A stretch of DNA of 64,000 nt from Nocardia rhizosphaerihabitans. GTDB lineage: Bacteria > Actinomycetota > Actinomycetes > Mycobacteriales > Mycobacteriaceae. Below, in pieces: positions 34,092-43,302 of the stretch; within the stretch, counting starts at the first letter, position 1; every line of letters starts with the position of its first letter. The position numbers and the translations under genes were made by a program. The notes under the pieces were generated by a model, which saw nothing but the letters and a program-made list of their open reading frames with translations, was not told the DNA's origin and searched no databases. Location: positions 186,001 through 250,000 of the forward strand of contig NZ_BMNE01000004.1 of assembly GCF_014646295.1 (NCBI RefSeq), in the 5' to 3' direction.

Positions 34092-35255
34092 GTGTCCAGA
34101 GAATCGCGCCGGTCGACAATTCCCCCCTTCTACGTGATGGATGTGTGGAAGGCGGCGGCCGAACGGGCCAGGTCGCACGGGGATGTGCTGGTCCTCGCGG
34201 CGGGGCAGCCGTCGACGCAGGCGCCCGCGCCGGTGTTGCGGGCCACCAGGGCCGCCATCGACCACGAGCTGCTCGGCTACACCGAGACGTTCGGGATCCT
34301 GCCGTTGCGCGAAGCCATCGCGGGGCACCACAGCGAGACCTACGGCTACGACGTGCACCCGGACGAAGTGGTGGTGACCACGGGATCGTCGGGCGCGTTC
34401 ACGCTGATCTTCCTGGCCGCCTTCGACGCGGGCGACACCGTGGTGGTCGCCAGGCCCGGCTACCCCGCCTACCGCAACACGCTGACCGCGCTGGGCTGCA
34501 CCGTGGTCGAACTGGACTGCGGCCCGCAGACCCGCTTCCAGCCGACCGTGGCGATGCTCGAGGCACTGCCCGAGCCGCCCGCCGGCCTGGTGGTGGCCAG
34601 TCCGGCCAACCCGACCGGCACCATGATCGACCCGGCCGAGCTGGCCGCGCTGGCCCGCTGGTGCGAGGAACACGGCACCCTGCTGATTTCCGACGAGATC
34701 TACCACGGCATCACCTACGCGGGTGCGAGCACGCCGACCTCGTCGGCCTGGGAGTTCTCCCGTTCCGCGGTGGTCATCGGCTCGGTGTCGAAGTACTTCT
34801 CGATGACGGGCTGGCGGCTGGGCTGGATGCTCGCTCCCGAGGACCTGCGGCCCGCCTTGCAGCGGCTGGCCTCGAACATGACCGTGTGCCCGCCCGCCAT
34901 CTCCCAATACGCGGCGGTGCATGCCTTCGGACCGGAAGCCAAGGATGAACTGGACGGTCATGTGCGCCGGTACGCGCGCAACCGGGCACTGTTGCTGGAG
35001 GGTCTGCCGAGCATCGGTATCACCGATCTCGCGCCCGCCGACGGCGCTTTCTACGCCTATGCCGATATTGGACATTTGACCAACGATTCCCGCGCCTGGT
35101 GCGCCGAGATACTCGAGCACACCGGCGTCGCGCTGGCACCCGGTCTCGACTTCGACACCGTGCACGGACTTCGCACGGTTCGCTTCTCCTTCGCAGGCGC
35201 CACCGACGACATCGCCGCAGCACTGGACCGGTTGGGAAGGTTCCTGAAGGGCTGA
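34092..35255 (+). CDS. class I/II pyridoxal-phosphate aminotransferase
   Basis: 387-residue fold-type I aminotransferase. The cofactor lysine is in GSVSKYFSMTGWRLGW. Other markers are LGYTETFGILPLREAI, TTGSSGAFTL, ASPANPTGTMI and SDEIYHGITY, with a C-terminal arginine in LRTVRFSFA. Aspartate- or branched-chain-type substrates are both possible. The GTG at 34092 follows a TACCGT element (34079-34084) by 7 bases, indicating a leaderless message. Confidence 0.88.
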   Translation: MSRESRRSTIPPFYVMDVWKAAAERARSHGDVLVLAAGQPSTQAPAPVLRATRAAIDHELLGYTETFGILPLREAIAGHHSETYGYDVHPDEVVVTTGSSGAFTLIFLAAFDAGDTVVVARPGYPAYRNTLTALGCTVVELDCGPQTRFQPTVAMLEALPEPPAGLVVASPANPTGTMIDPAELAALARWCEEHGTLLISDEIYHGITYAGASTPTSSAWEFSRSAVVIGSVSKYFSMTGWRLGWMLAPEDLRPALQRLASNMTVCPPAISQYAAVHAFGPEAKDELDGHVRRYARNRALLLEGLPSIGITDLAPADGAFYAYADIGHLTNDSRAWCAEILEHTGVALAPGLDFDTVHGLRTVRFSFAGATDDIAAALDRLGRFLKG

Positions 35256-35411
35256 CCGGTCGCGCTGTCAACAGTGATGTGCGACAACAACTTTGCCTAG
35301 TACGAACACTTCCGTGCCGGGATGCGGTAAAACTCAGTTATCCCGATTTCCCGCGTTTCCCCGATGACGATTGCGCACGGTTGAACTGATGATGACTGGC
35401 ACGATGGCACG

Positions 35412-36065
35412 GTGACCACCGCGACGACCCCGAAAGGCGAACGACGTCGCCAGGCCCTGGTGGCGGCGGCGGCTGAACTGTTGCTCGAAGGCGGCTTCGA
35501 CGCCGTGCGACATCGCTCGGTGGCGTCGCGGGCCGATCTTCCGCTCGCCTCGACCACCTACTATTTCGAGTCCCTGGAAGATCTGATCGCCCGGGCCGTC
35601 GAGTTCAGCGGCGCGATCGAACTCGACGCGATGCGTCGCCGGGTCGGTGAGGTCAGCCATCGCAGGCGCGGCGCCGAGGCGACCGCCGACCTGGTCCTCG
35701 ACCTGCTCGTCGGGCCCGACGAGGGCGACCTCGACGCCCGCGGTCAGCTGATCGCCCGCTACGAGCGCTCCGTCGCCTCCGCCCGGCACCCCGAGTTACG
35801 CGAGGTCCAGCTCCGACTACGCACCCAGCTCGAAGAACTGCTCGCCGACGTGCTGCGCCGCTCCGACCGAGTGGTGCGCCCCGAGCAGTTGCGCAGGCTG
35901 GTCGCCGTCGTCGACGGTGCTGTGGTGGCCGCGCTGATCGAGGGCCATCCGGAACCGAGAAGGCCCGCACGGGCCGGTCTGCTGGACATGATCGACATCG
36001 TCGCCCCGCCCGTGGTCCCCAACATGATGCCCCAGCAGCTGGAACGGGCACGCCAACTAGACTGA
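35412..36065 (+). CDS. TetR-family regulator upstream of purB
   Basis: 217-residue regulator. The helix-turn-helix spans GERRRQALVAAAAELLLEGG to ASTTYYFESLEDLIARAVEF, and the C-terminal domain is of the TetR_C type with an Arg/Glu-rich centre. A TetR gene also precedes purB in M. tuberculosis (Rv0775 area). Its last codons carry the TAGACT promoter element of purB. Target genes are unknown. The 156 bases upstream contain no clear palindrome. Confidence 0.83.
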   Translation: MTTATTPKGERRRQALVAAAAELLLEGGFDAVRHRSVASRADLPLASTTYYFESLEDLIARAVEFSGAIELDAMRRRVGEVSHRRRGAEATADLVLDLLVGPDEGDLDARGQLIARYERSVASARHPELREVQLRLRTQLEELLADVLRRSDRVVRPEQLRRLVAVVDGAVVAALIEGHPEPRRPARAGLLDMIDIVAPPVVPNMMPQQLERARQLD

Positions 36066-36071
36066 ACGTTC

Positions 36072-37493
36072 GTGAGCCTCGTCCCGAATGTCCTCGCCAC
36101 CCGATACGCCAGCCCGGAGCTCGTCGCGCTCTGGTCGCCCGAGAACAAGATCGTGCTCGAGCGCAGGCTGTGGCTCGAGGTGCTGCGGGCCCAGTCGGAG
36201 CTCGGCATCGACGTCCCCGCCGGCGTGATCGACGACTACGCGCGCGTCATCGACCACGTGGATCTGGCCTCGATCGCCGAGCGCGAGCGGATCACCCGCC
36301 ACGACGTGAAGGCCCGCATCGAGGAGTTCAACGCGCTGGCCGGGCACGAGCACGTGCACAAGGGCATGACCAGCCGCGACCTCACCGAGAACGTGGAACA
36401 GCTGCAGATCCGGCTCTCGCTCGAGCACGTCTACAACCACGGTGTCGCCGTCGCGGCCCGGCTGGCCGAGCGGGCCGCCGAGTACCAGACGCTGGTGATG
36501 GCCGGGCGCTCGCACAATGTCGCCGCGCAGGCCACCACGCTGGGCAAGCGTTTCGCCTCCGCCGCCGACGAGGTGCTCGTCGGGCTGGCCCGGCTGCGCG
36601 ACCTGATCGACCGCTACCCGCTGCGCGGGATCAAGGGCCCGATGGGCACCGCCCAGGACATGCTCGACCTGCTCGACGGTGACGCGGGCAAGCTGGCCGC
36701 GCTCGAGCAGCAGGTGGCCACGCACCTCGGTTTCGCGACCGTATTCACCAGCGTCGGCCAGGTGTACCCGCGCTCGCTGGACCACGACGTTCTCTCGGCG
36801 CTGGTGCAGCTGGGTGCGGGCCCCTCGTCGTTCGCGCACACCATCCGGCTGATGGCGGGCCACGAGCTGGTCACCGAGGGCTTCCAGCCCGGCCAGGTCG
36901 GGTCGTCGGCGATGCCGCACAAGATGAACACCCGCTCCTGCGAGCGCGTCAACGGCCTGCAGGTCGTGTTGCGCGGCTACGGCTCGATGGCGGCCGAGCT
37001 CGCCGGCGCGCAGTGGAACGAGGGCGACGTGTTCTGCTCGGTGGTGCGCCGCGTCGCGCTGCCGGACGCGTTCTTCGCCATCGACGGCCAGACCGAGACC
37101 TTCCTGACCGTGCTCGCCGAGTTCGGCGCGTACCCGGCGGTGGTCGCGCGTGAGCTCGACCGGTACCTGCCGTTCCTGGCCACCACCCGCATCCTGATGG
37201 CGGCGGTGCGCGCGGGCGTCGGTCGCGAGACCGCGCACGAGGTCATCAAGGAGCACGCGGTCGCGGTGGCGCTGGCCATGCGCGAGCAGGGCCGCGAGCC
37301 CGACCTGCTGGACCGCCTGGCCGCCGACGACCGGATGCCGCTGGATCGTGCGGCCCTCGACGCCGCGCTGGCCGACAAGTCGGCCTTCATCGGCGCCGCC
37401 TCCGATCAGGTATCCGAGGTGATCGCGCAGGTGCAGAAGCTGGTCGAGGCGAACCCCGAGGCGGCGCGCTACACCCCGTCGCCGATTCTCTAG
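36072..37493 (+). CDS. purB: adenylosuccinate lyase PurB
   Basis: 473-residue lyase acting twice in purine synthesis: it cleaves SAICAR to AICAR and adenylosuccinate to AMP, releasing fumarate. The fumarase-superfamily signature is GSSAMPHKMNTRSCERV (catalytic serine in the flexible loop). The histidine regions are KGMTSRDLTENVEQLQ and AGRSHNVAAQATTLGKR. A TAGACT element at 36058-36063 lies 8 bases before the GTG, so the message is probably leaderless. Confidence 0.95.
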   Translation: MSLVPNVLATRYASPELVALWSPENKIVLERRLWLEVLRAQSELGIDVPAGVIDDYARVIDHVDLASIAERERITRHDVKARIEEFNALAGHEHVHKGMTSRDLTENVEQLQIRLSLEHVYNHGVAVAARLAERAAEYQTLVMAGRSHNVAAQATTLGKRFASAADEVLVGLARLRDLIDRYPLRGIKGPMGTAQDMLDLLDGDAGKLAALEQQVATHLGFATVFTSVGQVYPRSLDHDVLSALVQLGAGPSSFAHTIRLMAGHELVTEGFQPGQVGSSAMPHKMNTRSCERVNGLQVVLRGYGSMAAELAGAQWNEGDVFCSVVRRVALPDAFFAIDGQTETFLTVLAEFGAYPAVVARELDRYLPFLATTRILMAAVRAGVGRETAHEVIKEHAVAVALAMREQGREPDLLDRLAADDRMPLDRAALDAALADKSAFIGAASDQVSEVIAQVQKLVEANPEAARYTPSPIL

Positions 37494-37564
37494 CGCCGAT
37501 GCCGCTGCCGCGTCCGGGAATTCGTGCCAGGGCGCGGCGGCTCGCGGGCATTTTAGGATGGGGT

Positions 37565-37987
37565 GTGAATCCCTACACGATCTTCACCGACATCGTCGCC
37601 GGCCGGGCACCCGCGTCCAAGGTCTACGAGGACGACGATGTGCTGGCCTTCATGGACATTCGTCCCGTGACACCCGGCCACGTGCTCGTGGTGCCGAAGG
37701 TGTCCGCGCCGAGCCTGGCCGATCTCGATCCGGTCCTGGGCGGCAAGCTGTTCCAGGTGGGTCAGCGGATCGCGGCCGCGTTGCGGTCCAGTGAGGTGGC
37801 CGCCGACGGGGTGAACTTCTTTCTCGCCGACGGGGTCACGGCCGGGCAGGAAGTCTTCCACGTGCACCTGCACGTGATCCCGCGGACGCCGGGCGACGGC
37901 TTCGGACTGCGTGCGCGACCGACCTCGCCCGCCCGCGCCGACCTCGACTATCTGGCCGGTTCCATCCGGGGCGCCCTCACTCGCTGA
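37565..37987 (+). CDS. HIT-family hydrolase
   Basis: 140-residue histidine-triad protein, second in this window. The motif is VFHVHLHVIPR. The N-terminus MNPYTIFTDIVAGRAPASKV is the standard HIT start, which supports the GTG at 37565; TAGGAT (37554-37559) lies 5 bases before it, suggesting a leaderless message. The open frame reaches back to 37499 but that part is not HIT-like. It follows purB by 71 bases. Confidence 0.88.
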   Translation: MNPYTIFTDIVAGRAPASKVYEDDDVLAFMDIRPVTPGHVLVVPKVSAPSLADLDPVLGGKLFQVGQRIAAALRSSEVAADGVNFFLADGVTAGQEVFHVHLHVIPRTPGDGFGLRARPTSPARADLDYLAGSIRGALTR

Positions 37988-38123
37988 TGCCCGCTTCGGG
38001 CGAACCGGGCATTGCAGACCAGCGAGTTTGCTGAAGAAACGCCCGAAACGCCGAATGCTTCCAGTTCATTCACCTCTGGGTTACCTTGGACTGTCATTGG
38101 CATGCGGTAATGGAGGGTGGGAC

Positions 38124-39083
38124 GTGCGTTCTACAGGTGTTGCTGCTTCAGTGCTGGCTTTCGCTCTCGCGTTGCTCGGACCCGCGGTGGTGAACCCCGC
38201 CCCCGCGGCGGCCGCCCAGATCATCGGGGTCGACAATCTCACCCCCACCCGCACTGCCATCACGGTCGCTTCGCCCGCGATGGGCCGCAATATCGACCTG
38301 CAGGTGCTGCACCCGGCGGGCGGCGGCTCCCGGTCGACGTACTACCTGCTCGACGGCCTCGATCCCGGTGTCGGCCAGAGCACCTGGACCAACGCGACCG
38401 ACGCGGAGGCCTTCTTCCGCGGCAAGCACGTCAACGTGGTGATGCCGATCGGCGGGCAGGCCAGCTACTACGCCGACTGGATCACCGACGACCCGCGCTT
38501 CGGCCGGTACAAGTGGGAGACCTTCCTGACCCAGGAGCTGCCCGGGCTGATCAACGCGGCGTTCGACGGCAACGGCGTCAACGGCATCGGCGGCCTGTCG
38601 ATGGGCGGCAACGCGGCCTATGTCCTGGCCGCCCGGCACCCCGAGCTGTATCGGGCCGTCGCCGGTTACAGCGCGTGCCCCGACAGCGCGATGGCGGCGG
38701 GCGCGATCATGTTCTCCATCGCCAATCGCGGTGGCAACCCGCTCAACATGTGGGGCGCGCCCGGCAGCCCGGAATGGGCCGCGCACGATCCGGCGCTGAT
38801 GATCGACCGGCTGCGCGGCAAGGCGCTGTACCTGTCGACCGGTACCGGCATCCCCGGCCCGCACGAGGCCGAGCTCAAGCCGCAGCTGGCGGAGAACATC
38901 TTCCTCGGCGGGCCCATCGAACTCGGCGTCAACACGTGCATGGTGGCCTTCGACCAGCGCCTGCGCGCGGCGGGGATCGGTGCCAGGATCGACTACCACC
39001 CGGTCGGGACGCACTCTTGGTCGTACTGGCAGGACGCGCTGCATGCGTCCTGGCAGACCATCGGCCCAGCGCTGGGGGCCTGA
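38124..39083 (+). CDS. antigen-85-like mycolyltransferase/esterase
   Basis: 319-residue exported alpha/beta hydrolase. The signal peptide ends near NPAPAAAAQ. The nucleophile is Ser159 in GIGGLSMGG. The end of the domain reads GTHSWSYWQDAL, the His-Ser-Trp-x-Tyr-Trp pattern of antigen 85 mycolyltransferases, which move mycolates between trehalose and the wall. The segments YYLLDGLD and WETFLTQELP also fit. Start GTG at 38124 follows GGAGGGTGG. Mycolyltransferase rather than plain esterase is a family-based call. Confidence 0.85.
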   Translation: MRSTGVAASVLAFALALLGPAVVNPAPAAAAQIIGVDNLTPTRTAITVASPAMGRNIDLQVLHPAGGGSRSTYYLLDGLDPGVGQSTWTNATDAEAFFRGKHVNVVMPIGGQASYYADWITDDPRFGRYKWETFLTQELPGLINAAFDGNGVNGIGGLSMGGNAAYVLAARHPELYRAVAGYSACPDSAMAAGAIMFSIANRGGNPLNMWGAPGSPEWAAHDPALMIDRLRGKALYLSTGTGIPGPHEAELKPQLAENIFLGGPIELGVNTCMVAFDQRLRAAGIGARIDYHPVGTHSWSYWQDALHASWQTIGPALGA

Positions 39084-39109
39084 GAATACTGTTTCGCGCG
39101 GCCCGGCTC

Positions 39110-39140
39110 GACGGCTTTGCGGCCCGAGAGGCGGGCCGTC
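39110..39140. terminator. probable bidirectional terminator
   Basis: GACGGC (39110-39115) pairs with GCCGTC (39135-39140), and GGCCCG (39121-39126) with CGGGCC (39132-39137). These are alternative stems between two converging genes. Confidence 0.5.
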
Positions 39141-39143
39141 GTG

Positions 39144-40178
39144 CTAGCCGGCCGACCGGCGGCGCAGTACCGCGCCCGCGATCACCCCGATGACCGAGAG
39201 TCCGGCGATGATCAGCACGTAACCCGCTGGGAAGCCCAGGATCTGGACATACTCCTTGCTCACCACCCGGTCGCGCACGGTGACGTCCTTCCACGCGGCG
39301 GCGAGGGTGAAATCGCTGGTGATGGTCGACGGCTGGGGAATGTTCACCGAGAGCTCGGTCAGGTAGTTCTTGCCCCCGGCAAGCGCTTTCAGATCCGGAT
39401 CGGTGAGTTCACCGATGGGGGAGGCGAATTCGGTGGTCGTTGACTGTGTCGCCGTGTCGGCGTCGACGCGCGCCACGCGGTGGTCGCTGAAGACGTAGAG
39501 ATGGACCGACTGCGGTCGGGTGGCCGCGGCGGACATCCGCATCGGGTACACGAGGCGGTCGGAATCGAAGGTGAGGCGCACCGGATCGAGCTCGCCCGAA
39601 AGGGGTTTCGAGCTGGTGAGGCGCATGGCGACGAAGGACCAGCCCTCGCGCAGGTACGGGTCGAGGGTGGCACTCACCTCGGGGCGGAGCTGATAGCCGT
39701 TGGCGTCCAGCCACTCCCGTACGCCGGTGAGATCGCCGCCGCGCAAGGTGGTCGCCTCCAGCGGGCCGAGCTGCACCTGTCCGAGGACATCGGGACCGGA
39801 GCCGGGGGCGGCACCCGAGGTCGCACCGTCGTAGTCGCTCCCGAACCAGTGGTATTCCTTGACGACCTCGGGCGCGGTGAGCCGAGACAGCTCACTGAAC
39901 GAGGCCGAGCTCCCGGCCGACACGGTCGCCGGTGTCGGCGTGGGAACGATCAAGGCCGCATCGGCACCGTCGAACTGCATCCCCAACCGCATCAGCACCG
40001 TCTCGCGCGTCCCGTCCCAGCCGAGCACCGCGGTCTCGCTGTCGACCCGCGCCGAGTTCCCGCCGCTGACCACCCCACCGCAGGCACACGCGGCCGCCGG
40101 GGCGACCGCCGCCGACGCGGCCGCAAGCACCACCCCGACAGTCACGACGAACGATCGAACCGCATACCGCATCCCCAT
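39144..40178 (-). CDS. DUF2330 membrane-anchored exported protein
   Basis: 344 residues. A signal peptide of about 30 residues ends AAACACGG. The large extracellular domain is of the DUF2330 type (CACGGVVSGGNSARVDSETA; ADAALIVPTPTPATVSAGS). A C-terminal membrane span (YVLIIAGLSVIGVIAGAVL) has RRRSAG on the inside. Two cysteines follow the cleavage site. Function is unknown for the family. ATG at 40178; a second ATG two codons later is equally possible. Confidence 0.8.
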   Translation of the reverse strand: MGMRYAVRSFVVTVGVVLAAASAAVAPAAACACGGVVSGGNSARVDSETAVLGWDGTRETVLMRLGMQFDGADAALIVPTPTPATVSAGSSASFSELSRLTAPEVVKEYHWFGSDYDGATSGAAPGSGPDVLGQVQLGPLEATTLRGGDLTGVREWLDANGYQLRPEVSATLDPYLREGWSFVAMRLTSSKPLSGELDPVRLTFDSDRLVYPMRMSAAATRPQSVHLYVFSDHRVARVDADTATQSTTTEFASPIGELTDPDLKALAGGKNYLTELSVNIPQPSTITSDFTLAAAWKDVTVRDRVVSKEYVQILGFPAGYVLIIAGLSVIGVIAGAVLRRRSAG

Positions 40179-40298
40179 GCGAGCAGGCTACGCACCCACC
40201 GCCCCGCTGCCATCCGCAAAAATACCTAGCACGGACGCCTGGGGGCGTAGCGGCCGAGTTGGCGGGCCGGGCTGGAGCGCTGCGGCTACGGTGGACCC

Positions 40299-42449
40299 AT
40301 GGCTGGCGAGAATGAGACGGTGTCGGCGCCGATCGCGAAGAAGGTGCCCTTCGAGCGGGTGCACCACGGTGACACGTTCGTCGACGAGTACGAGTGGCTA
40401 CGGGACAAGGACGATCCCGAGGTCATCGCGTACCTGGAGGCCGAGAACGCCTTCACCGAGGCGCAGACCGACCAGCTCCAGCCGCTCCGGGACAAGATCT
40501 TCGACGAGATCAAGGCCCGCACCCAGGAGACCGATCTGTCGGTCCCGACCAGGCTGGGGGAGTACTGGTACTACTCCCGCAGTTTCGAGGGCAAGCAGTA
40601 CGGGGTGCATTGCCGCTGTCCCATCGATGCGAACGCCGACGGCATCGACGCGTGGACGCCGCCGCAGCTCGAGGCCGAGACGGTGATCGAGGGCGAACAG
40701 GTGCTGCTCGACAGCAATGTCCTGGCCGAGGGGCTGGACTTCTTCGCACTTGGCGCGTTCTCGCTCAGCCACGACGGCAACCTGCTCGCCTACTCGGTCG
40801 ACAGCACCGGCGACGAGCGCTACACGCTGCGGATCAAGGACCTGCGCACCGGTGAGCTGCTGCCGGACGAGGTCGCGGGCGCGGCGCCGGGGGCGACCTG
40901 GTCGCTGGACGGCACGCACATCTTCTATCAGACCGTCGACGAGTCGTGGCGGCCCGACACCGTGTGGCGCCACCGCGTCGGCGCGGCCGCCGACACCGAC
41001 GTGACGGTGTTCCACGAGCCCGACGAGCGCTACTGGGTCAGCGTCGGCGCGACCCGCTCCGAGAAGTACCTGATGATCTGGCTCGGTTCCAAGATCACCA
41101 CCGAGGGCTGGGTGCTCGAGTCGGACAACCCCGAGGGCGAGTTCCGGGTGCTGCTGCCGCGTCGCGAGGGCGTGGAGTACTCGGCCGAGCACGCGGTGAT
41201 CGCCGGCGAGGACCGCTTCCTGATCCTGCACAACGACGTGGTCGACGGGGTGAAGGCGGAGAACTTCGTCCTCGCCGAGGCGCCCGCCACCGACCCGTCG
41301 GACATGACGATCCTGATCGGGCACCGCGAGGACGTGCGGCTCGAGGACATCGACGCCTTCGCCAACCACCTGGTGCTCGGCTACCGCCGCGACGCGCTGC
41401 CGCGCCTGTCGGTGTGGCCGCTGACCGCCGAGGGCTACGGCGAACTGACCGAGCTGGACTTCGGGCTCGAATTGTTCTCCGCCGGTGCCGGTTCCAGCCC
41501 GGAATGGGAGCAGCCGACGCTGCGGGTCGGGGTCACCTCGTTCATCACCCCGATGCAGGTGTTCGACTACGTGCCCGCCACCGGTGAGCTGCTGCTGCGC
41601 AAAGAACAGCCGGTGCTCGGTGGCTACGACCCGAACGACTATGAGCAGCACCGGGATTGGGCCGTCGCCCAGGACGGCACCCGGATTCCGATCTCGCTCA
41701 TCAAGCGCCGCGACCTGCCCGCCGACGGCCCGAAGCCGATGCTGCTCTACGGATACGGCTCCTACGAGGCCAGCATCGACCCGTCGTTCTCGGTCTCGCG
41801 GCTGTCGCTGCTCGATCGCGGCATGGTGTTCGCGGTGGCGCATGTGCGCGGCGGCGGCGAGATGGGCAGGCTCTGGTACGAGCACGGCAAGACGCTGCTG
41901 AAGAAGAACACCTTCACCGACTTCGTCTCCTGCGCACACCATCTCATCGACACCGGCGCCACCGCGGCGGACCGGTTGATCGCCGACGGCGGCAGCGCGG
42001 GCGGCCTGCTGATGGGCGCGGTCGCCAACCTGGCGCCGGAACTGTTCACCGGCATCCTCGCCAATGTCCCCTTCGTCGACCCGCTCACCTCGATCCTCGA
42101 CCCGTCGCTGCCGCTGACGGTCATCGAATGGGACGAGTGGGGAAACCCGTTGGCCGACAAGGACGTCTACGACTACATGAAGTCGTACTCGCCCTACGAG
42201 AACATCGAAGCCAAGGACTACCCGGCGATCCTGGCGATCACCAGCCTCAACGACACCCGCGTCCTCTACGTCGAGCCGGCCAAGTGGGTCGCCAAACTGC
42301 GCGACACCAAGACCGGCGACAGCGAACTGCTGCTGAAGACGGAGATGAGCGCGGGCCACGGCGGCGTGAGCGGGCGCTACGAGAAGTGGAAGGAAGTCGG
42401 CTTCGAGTACGCCTGGGTGCTCGACAAGGTCGGCCTGGCCGACGCGTAA
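40299..42449 (+). CDS. ptrB: S9 family oligopeptidase B (PtrB)
   Basis: 716-residue serine oligopeptidase with an N-terminal seven-bladed propeller (about 70-420) and a C-terminal hydrolase domain. The nucleophile is in ADGGSAGGLLMGA, and the histidine in SAGHGGVSGRYEKWKE. HVRGGGEMGRLWYEHGK is diagnostic of the family. It cleaves short peptides after basic residues. TACGGT (40287-40292) lies 6 bases before the ATG, a leaderless start. M. tuberculosis has a split ptrB in the same pur neighbourhood; here it is whole. Confidence 0.92.
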   Translation: MAGENETVSAPIAKKVPFERVHHGDTFVDEYEWLRDKDDPEVIAYLEAENAFTEAQTDQLQPLRDKIFDEIKARTQETDLSVPTRLGEYWYYSRSFEGKQYGVHCRCPIDANADGIDAWTPPQLEAETVIEGEQVLLDSNVLAEGLDFFALGAFSLSHDGNLLAYSVDSTGDERYTLRIKDLRTGELLPDEVAGAAPGATWSLDGTHIFYQTVDESWRPDTVWRHRVGAAADTDVTVFHEPDERYWVSVGATRSEKYLMIWLGSKITTEGWVLESDNPEGEFRVLLPRREGVEYSAEHAVIAGEDRFLILHNDVVDGVKAENFVLAEAPATDPSDMTILIGHREDVRLEDIDAFANHLVLGYRRDALPRLSVWPLTAEGYGELTELDFGLELFSAGAGSSPEWEQPTLRVGVTSFITPMQVFDYVPATGELLLRKEQPVLGGYDPNDYEQHRDWAVAQDGTRIPISLIKRRDLPADGPKPMLLYGYGSYEASIDPSFSVSRLSLLDRGMVFAVAHVRGGGEMGRLWYEHGKTLLKKNTFTDFVSCAHHLIDTGATAADRLIADGGSAGGLLMGAVANLAPELFTGILANVPFVDPLTSILDPSLPLTVIEWDEWGNPLADKDVYDYMKSYSPYENIEAKDYPAILAITSLNDTRVLYVEPAKWVAKLRDTKTGDSELLLKTEMSAGHGGVSGRYEKWKEVGFEYAWVLDKVGLADA

Positions 42450-42548
42450 CCGGCCGCACCGGCAGCGGTGATGAGGCGTGCGCCGATGTTCGTCGGGGCG
42501 TCATCGGCGGAGCACGCGGGTGTCACCTCGGGCTGACATCGTAGGTCC

Positions 42549-43250
42549 ATGAACGCTGAGCTGATCGTTTCCGTATCGGGGATCCGGGACACGACCCGCG
42601 ACGCCGCGATCGAGTTCGCGACGGACATGGACCAGCGCGGTGTTCGGCTGTCGCTGCTGGTCGCGCCCCGGTTGAAGGGCAAGTACCGGCTGGTCGACGA
42701 TCCGGCGACCCAGTCGTGGCTGCGCGGCAGGCGGCACGAGGGCGACGCGATCGTGCTGCACGGATACGACCAGGCGGCGACCAAGTCACGGCGGGCCGAG
42801 TTCGCGAGCCTGCCCAGGCACGAGGCGACGCTGCGGCTCAAGGCGGCCGACCGGGTGATGGAACAGGTGCAGCTGCGCACCCGGCTGTTCGCCGCGCCGC
42901 GCTGGGACGCCTCGGCGGGCGCGCTGGCCGCGCTGCCCGACGTCGGCTTCCGCATGGCCTTCGGCCTGACCACCATGCTGGATCTGGAACGCGACGTGGC
43001 GCAGCGGGCCAGGGTGTACGGCATCGGCGAGGGTTTCCGCGCCGAACCGTGGTGGTGCCGGGCGCTGGTGATGGGCGCCGCCCGCACCGCGCGGCGCGGC
43101 GGAGTACTGCGGCTGGCGATCTCGGCGGCCCAGTTGCAGCGGTCGGGTCCGCGCCAGGCGATGCTCGACGCCGTCGACTTGGCGCTGTATCACGGTGCGC
43201 GCAGCGACGTGTACCGCTGGGAACCCATCACCGCGGCCAAAGCTGCCTGA
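42549..43250 (+). CDS. DUF2334 (polysaccharide-deacetylase-like) protein
   Basis: 233-residue protein starting MNAELIVSVSGIRDTTRDAA. The pattern EGDAIVLHGYDQ near residue 62 and RLFAAPRWDAS near 120 match the NodB-like barrel of DUF2334 proteins. The usual metal-binding aspartates are replaced by serine near the N-terminus, so catalytic activity is uncertain. It has no signal peptide. It follows ptrB on the same strand after 99 bases. Confidence 0.72.
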   Translation: MNAELIVSVSGIRDTTRDAAIEFATDMDQRGVRLSLLVAPRLKGKYRLVDDPATQSWLRGRRHEGDAIVLHGYDQAATKSRRAEFASLPRHEATLRLKAADRVMEQVQLRTRLFAAPRWDASAGALAALPDVGFRMAFGLTTMLDLERDVAQRARVYGIGEGFRAEPWWCRALVMGAARTARRGGVLRLAISAAQLQRSGPRQAMLDAVDLALYHGARSDVYRWEPITAAKAA

Positions 43251-43252
43251 CC

Positions 43253-43297
43253 GGCCACCGTCGCGCGCGTCGGCGATCAAGGCGCGCGGCGGTGGCC
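43253..43297. terminator. bidirectional terminator hairpin
   Basis: The arms 43253-43268 and 43282-43297 pair, beginning GGCCACCG and ending CGGTGGCC. They lie between the converging DUF2334 and gadB genes. Confidence 0.75.
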
Positions 43298-43302
43298 CCA
43301 TG

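Noticed and set aside
40398..42359. 653-residue open frame opposite ptrB
   Set aside because: Antisense shadow of the S9 peptidase; no family pattern.
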